The notes under the pieces: model-generated | What the model was told of the DNA's origin: nothing | Seen by the model: only the letters and a program-made list of their open reading frames with translations | The model's database searches: none | Assembly: GCA_024692235.1 (NCBI GenBank) | Contig: JAILMW010000033.1 | Location: 1 to 64,000, forward strand | Origin: Saccharofermentans sp. | GTDB taxonomy: Bacteria; Bacillota; Clostridia; Saccharofermentanales; Saccharofermentanaceae | Reading direction: 5' to 3' | DNA: 64,000 bases | Made by a program: the position numbers and the translations under genes | In this document: piece by piece, positions 61,209 through 64,000 of the stretch | Layout of the letters: every line of letters starts with the position of its first letter | How positions within the stretch are numbered: position 1 is the stretch's first letter

Positions 61209-63874
61209 TGAGTGAAGACAATGAGAAGAATAAGCCGCAGATAACCCTTGGAGGAGTATCGGGCAACAAGGAACTCAAAGTTAGAAGAGTTCATAAGAAA
61301 AAGACAGAACAGCCTTCTGAAGCTGCAGCCCCCGTTAAGGAAGAGGCAGTCGTTGCAGCGCCTAAGAAGGAGGCTCCTGCTAAGGCGGCACCTGCTCCCA
61401 AGGAGGAAGCTCCTAAGGCTGCTCCCGTAGAGAAGAAGGCTGAGGCACCTGCTAAGCCCGCACCCGAGAAGAAGCCCGCTGCAAAGGCAGCACCTGCTCC
61501 CAAGGAAGAAGCTCCCAAGGCAGCTCCAGCAGCAGAGAAAAAGCCCGAAGCACCTGCACCCGAGAAGAAGGAGCCCGCAATAGACAGAAGAAAGATCTCT
61601 TCTGCCGTTGTAGCAATGCCGGAGACCGTAAGGTCATCTACCGTGATCTCCGATAACAGAGGCGGCAGATATAACCGTGACGGCAACCGTCAGGGCGGCT
61701 ATCAGGGCGGTAACCGTCAGGGTGGCGGATATAACAGAGACAATAATCGTCAGGGCGGCGGCAACAGAGGCGGCTACCAGGGCGGCGGATTCGCCAAAGA
61801 TAAGGACGAGGATACCAATAACCGTCCCTCGCCCAGAAAGCCCAGTAAGCCTAAGGCTGAGTCACCTCTTGATGATATGAAGAAGAGCCGTGCTAACTTT
61901 GCCGAGAAGAGCGCTATCGAGAAGAAGCATAATGATAACGATCAGCAGAGAAGAGAGAACGGCAGGAGCCAGAACGCTAATGATCGCCGCATGAAGAACA
62001 ACAATTCCAAGTTCAACGGCAGGATCAGCGAAGATGGTGAGTATGACGATTATTCATACGGAAGAAGAAAGAAGAAGAAGAGTACATATATCGCTCAGCC
62101 TGTAGTCGAGCAGGTGATCACCGATATCCAGATCCCTCCTTTTATCACTGTAAAGGATTTTGCAGAGGGCATCGGCAAGAAGAGTTCCGATGTCATCAAG
62201 GAGCTCATGAAGCTCGGTGTACTTGCTACTATCAATCAGGAGCTCGACTTCGATACTGCATGTCTTCTTGCCGATGCATTCGGTATCAACGCAACTCTCC
62301 TTGAGGAGGTTACGGAGGAAGATATCCTCTTTGACGATGATGCAGATGATGCACCTTCCGACAACCTCGAGCCCAGACCTCCCGTTGTTGTTGTCATGGG
62401 TCACGTTGACCACGGTAAGACTTCACTTCTCGACAGGATCAGGTCCGCATCCGTCGTATCAGGTGAGGCCGGCGGTATTACACAGCATATCGGTGCTTAC
62501 ACAGTCAGAGTCAAGGGTCGTCAGATCACATTCCTTGATACTCCCGGTCACGAAGCTTTCACAACGATGAGAGCAAGAGGTGCCAACTTCACGGATGTTG
62601 CTATCCTCGTAGTAGCCGCTGATGACGGTGTAATGCCTCAGACTATCGAGTCCATCAACCACGCTAAGGCTGCTAATACCGAGATCGTAGTAGCGATAAA
62701 CAAGATCGATAAGCCCGGTGCCAATCCCGAGAAGGTTAAGCAGGAGCTTACTCAGTATGAGTTGATCCCCGAGGAGTGGGGCGGTTCCACGATCATGGTT
62801 CCCGTATCCGCAAAGAAGGGCGAAGGTATCGATGACCTTCTTGAGAATGTTCTCCTTGTAGCAGACGTTCTCGAGCTCAAGGCAGATCCTACAAGACAGG
62901 CTAAGGGTGCCGTTATCGAGGCTAAGCTTGATAAGAACAGAGGTCCCGTTGCTACCGTACTTGTTCAGAGAGGTACACTGAAGCAGGGCGATACTGTTGT
63001 CTGCGGCGCTATGATCGGTAACGTAAGAGCCATGTATGACGATAAGGGTAAGGATATCAAGAAGGCAGGTCCTTCAACTCCTGTTGAGATCTTGGGTCTT
63101 CCCGAAGTACCCGAGGCAGGAGAGATGCTCTATGCCGTAACAGACGATAAGATGGCAAGACAGCTCGTTGAGAAGAGAAGGATCAAGCAGCGTGAGGAGC
63201 ACATCAGAAAGAGCTCCAAGATGAGCCTTGAGAATCTCGCCGCTGCAATGGCTGAAGGTGATGTTAAGGATCTTAACCTCATCATCAAGGCTGACGTTCA
63301 GGGTTCCGTCGAGGCTGTTACACAGTCCGTAGAGAAGCTCTCTAACGAGGAAGTACGCGTTAAGGTCGTACATGGTGCCGTCGGTGCCATCAACGAGTCC
63401 GATATCATGCTCGCTGACGTATCCAACGCGATCATCATCGGTTTCAACGTTCGTCCTAATGCGGCTATCGCCGAGAAGGCTAAGGAAGCAGGCGTAGACA
63501 TCAGGCTCTACAGCGTCATCTATAATGCTATCGAGGATATCGAGTCCGCTATGAAGGGAATGCTCGCACCTAAGTACGAGGAAGTCGTTCTCGGACATGT
63601 GGAGATCAGAGAAATCTTCAAGGTCAGCGGCGTAGGTACTATCGGAGGTGCTTATGTTACCGACGGTAAGATCACCAGAAATTGCGGCGTAAGAGTACTT
63701 CGTGACGATATCGTTATCTACACGGGTCAGCTCGGTTCCCTCCAGAGGATGAAGGATGCCGTTAAGGAGGTCAACTACGGTTACGAGTGCGGACTTTCAA
63801 TCGCAAACTATAACGATATAAAGATCGGCGATACCATCGAGGCGTTTGAGGAGCGTGAAGTCGCTCGCGACTAA
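61208..63874 (+). CDS. infB: Translation initiation factor IF-2
   Basis: 888 residues. The N-terminal 290 residues are low complexity: Ala/Pro/Lys/Glu repeats of the type [12 protein letters not shown] (about 37-125), then an Arg/Gly/Asn/Gln-rich part with [14 protein letters not shown] units (about 150-195). The conserved part starts near 300 with the IF2_N domain, followed by the GTPase domain ([30 protein letters not shown]) and domains II to IV ending in ISFGVRP-type folds. IF-2 brings initiator tRNA to the ribosome. The RGG-like linker is unusual. Confidence 0.96.
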   Translation: MSEDNEKNKPQITLGGVSGNKELKVRRVHKKKTEQPSEAAAPVKEEAVVAAPKKEAPAKAAPAPKEEAPKAAPVEKKAEAPAKPAPEKKPAAKAAPAPKEEAPKAAPAAEKKPEAPAPEKKEPAIDRRKISSAVVAMPETVRSSTVISDNRGGRYNRDGNRQGGYQGGNRQGGGYNRDNNRQGGGNRGGYQGGGFAKDKDEDTNNRPSPRKPSKPKAESPLDDMKKSRANFAEKSAIEKKHNDNDQQRRENGRSQNANDRRMKNNNSKFNGRISEDGEYDDYSYGRRKKKKSTYIAQPVVEQVITDIQIPPFITVKDFAEGIGKKSSDVIKELMKLGVLATINQELDFDTACLLADAFGINATLLEEVTEEDILFDDDADDAPSDNLEPRPPVVVVMGHVDHGKTSLLDRIRSASVVSGEAGGITQHIGAYTVRVKGRQITFLDTPGHEAFTTMRARGANFTDVAILVVAADDGVMPQTIESINHAKAANTEIVVAINKIDKPGANPEKVKQELTQYELIPEEWGGSTIMVPVSAKKGEGIDDLLENVLLVADVLELKADPTRQAKGAVIEAKLDKNRGPVATVLVQRGTLKQGDTVVCGAMIGNVRAMYDDKGKDIKKAGPSTPVEILGLPEVPEAGEMLYAVTDDKMARQLVEKRRIKQREEHIRKSSKMSLENLAAAMAEGDVKDLNLIIKADVQGSVEAVTQSVEKLSNEEVRVKVVHGAVGAINESDIMLADVSNAIIIGFNVRPNAAIAEKAKEAGVDIRLYSVIYNAIEDIESAMKGMLAPKYEEVVLGHVEIREIFKVSGVGTIGGAYVTDGKITRNCGVRVLRDDIVIYTGQLGSLQRMKDAVKEVNYGYECGLSIANYNDIKIGDTIEAFEEREVARD

Positions 63875-63889
63875 TATAGGAGTAAATAA

Positions 63890-64000
63890 ATGCGAAGAAA
63901 CAGAGCCGCTATTGTCGGCGACGAGATGCAGAAGGTGATCTCGGACATCCTGGCCACCAAGGTCAAGGATCCGAGGATCCCTCTCCTGACATCGGTCACC
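63890..64000 (+). CDS. rbfA: Ribosome-binding factor RbfA, 5' part
   Basis: The first 37 residues are in the window (MRRNRAAIVGDEMQKVISDI, then ILATKVKDPRIPLLTSVT, with overlap), matching the start of RbfA, a cold-shock ribosome assembly factor that acts on 16S rRNA. TAGGAG lies upstream of the ATG at 63890. The gene runs off the end. Position after infB is standard. Confidence 0.9.
   Translation, partial: MRRNRAAIVGDEMQKVISDILATKVKDPRIPLLTSVT

Noticed and set aside
61380..61560. Repetitive DNA considered as a CRISPR array or minisatellite
   Set aside because: The repeats are imperfect, without spacers, and encode the Ala/Pro/Lys region of IF-2.
61291..61686. Minus-strand ORF of 131 codons opposite infB, Ala/Gly/Ser rich
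   Set aside because: It is the mirror of the Ala/Pro/Lys repeats in IF-2, with no ribosome binding site.

Overview
The window reads as a chromosomal segment of an anaerobic low-to-mid GC Bacillota (Clostridia) bacterium, probably from a gut or rumen-like habitat. Pointers are the [FeFe]-hydrogenase maturation genes (TM1266-type regulator, hydE, hydG, hydF), a PerR-like regulator next to rubrerythrin, a FeoA-FeoB fusion, a clostripain-type protease, many lipoproteins with Thr/Ser-rich linkers, strong AGGAGG ribosome binding sites, and the Gram-positive order rimP-nusA-ylxR-ylxQ-infB-rbfA. I see no rRNA, tRNA, insertion sequence, prophage or CRISPR array. The first ~340 bases are much more GC-rich than the rest and are joined to the middle of a sugar-binding protein gene, so they look like an assembly chimera or a recombination scar.

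Layout. 0.3-5.3 kb: ChvE/MmsA/MmsB-type monosaccharide ABC transporter with two permease genes. 5.4-10.1 kb: lipoproteins, a DUF2975/XRE pair, AlkD-like DNA repair protein and an FMN-binding-type small protein. 10.2-12.8 kb: two small lipoproteins carrying repeated Val-Tyr-Gly-Pro-Pro motifs, a radical SAM/SPASM enzyme and a further lipoprotein. 12.8-17.4 kb: a Bce-type antimicrobial-peptide sensing and resistance module (regulator, kinase, ATPase, permease) with a BceR-box-like site. 17.6-19.1 kb: an NSS transporter. 19.2-23.3 kb: hydrogenase maturation operon. 23.3-29.6 kb: a GH43 hydrolase, two very small membrane proteins, two paralogous lipoproteins and an AbiE-type toxin-antitoxin pair behind a striking operator array. 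29.6-35.6 kb: lipoprotein, membrane protein, GGDEF protein, MBL hydrolase and a second two-component system. 35.7-39.6 kb: metF, a separate methionine synthase activation protein and metH. 39.6-42.8 kb: a run of orphan genes, one apparently frameshifted. 42.9-46.9 kb: a CARDB-like membrane protein with an FtsX-type ABC transporter. 47-58.7 kb: deacetylase, Lgt-like protein, rRNA methyltransferase, feoAB, clostripain-like protease, two regulators, lipoprotein, perR-rubrerythrin, mscL and a P-loop protein. 58.9-64 kb: translation/transcription operon, running off the end inside rbfA.

The best candidate for an undescribed system is 10.26-11.92 kb (possibly extending to 12.75 kb): exported lipoprotein precursors with four VYGPP motifs, the second one apparently starting at an ACG codon, followed within 22 bases by a SPASM-type radical SAM enzyme. 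This has the layout of a ribosomal peptide modification cluster, and the Bce-type resistance genes follow directly. Function is inferred from layout only. Other items worth attention are the four-half-site operator upstream of the AbiE pair, a 63-base hairpin repeat present twice, several apparently leaderless genes, and twin small membrane proteins with matching promoters.
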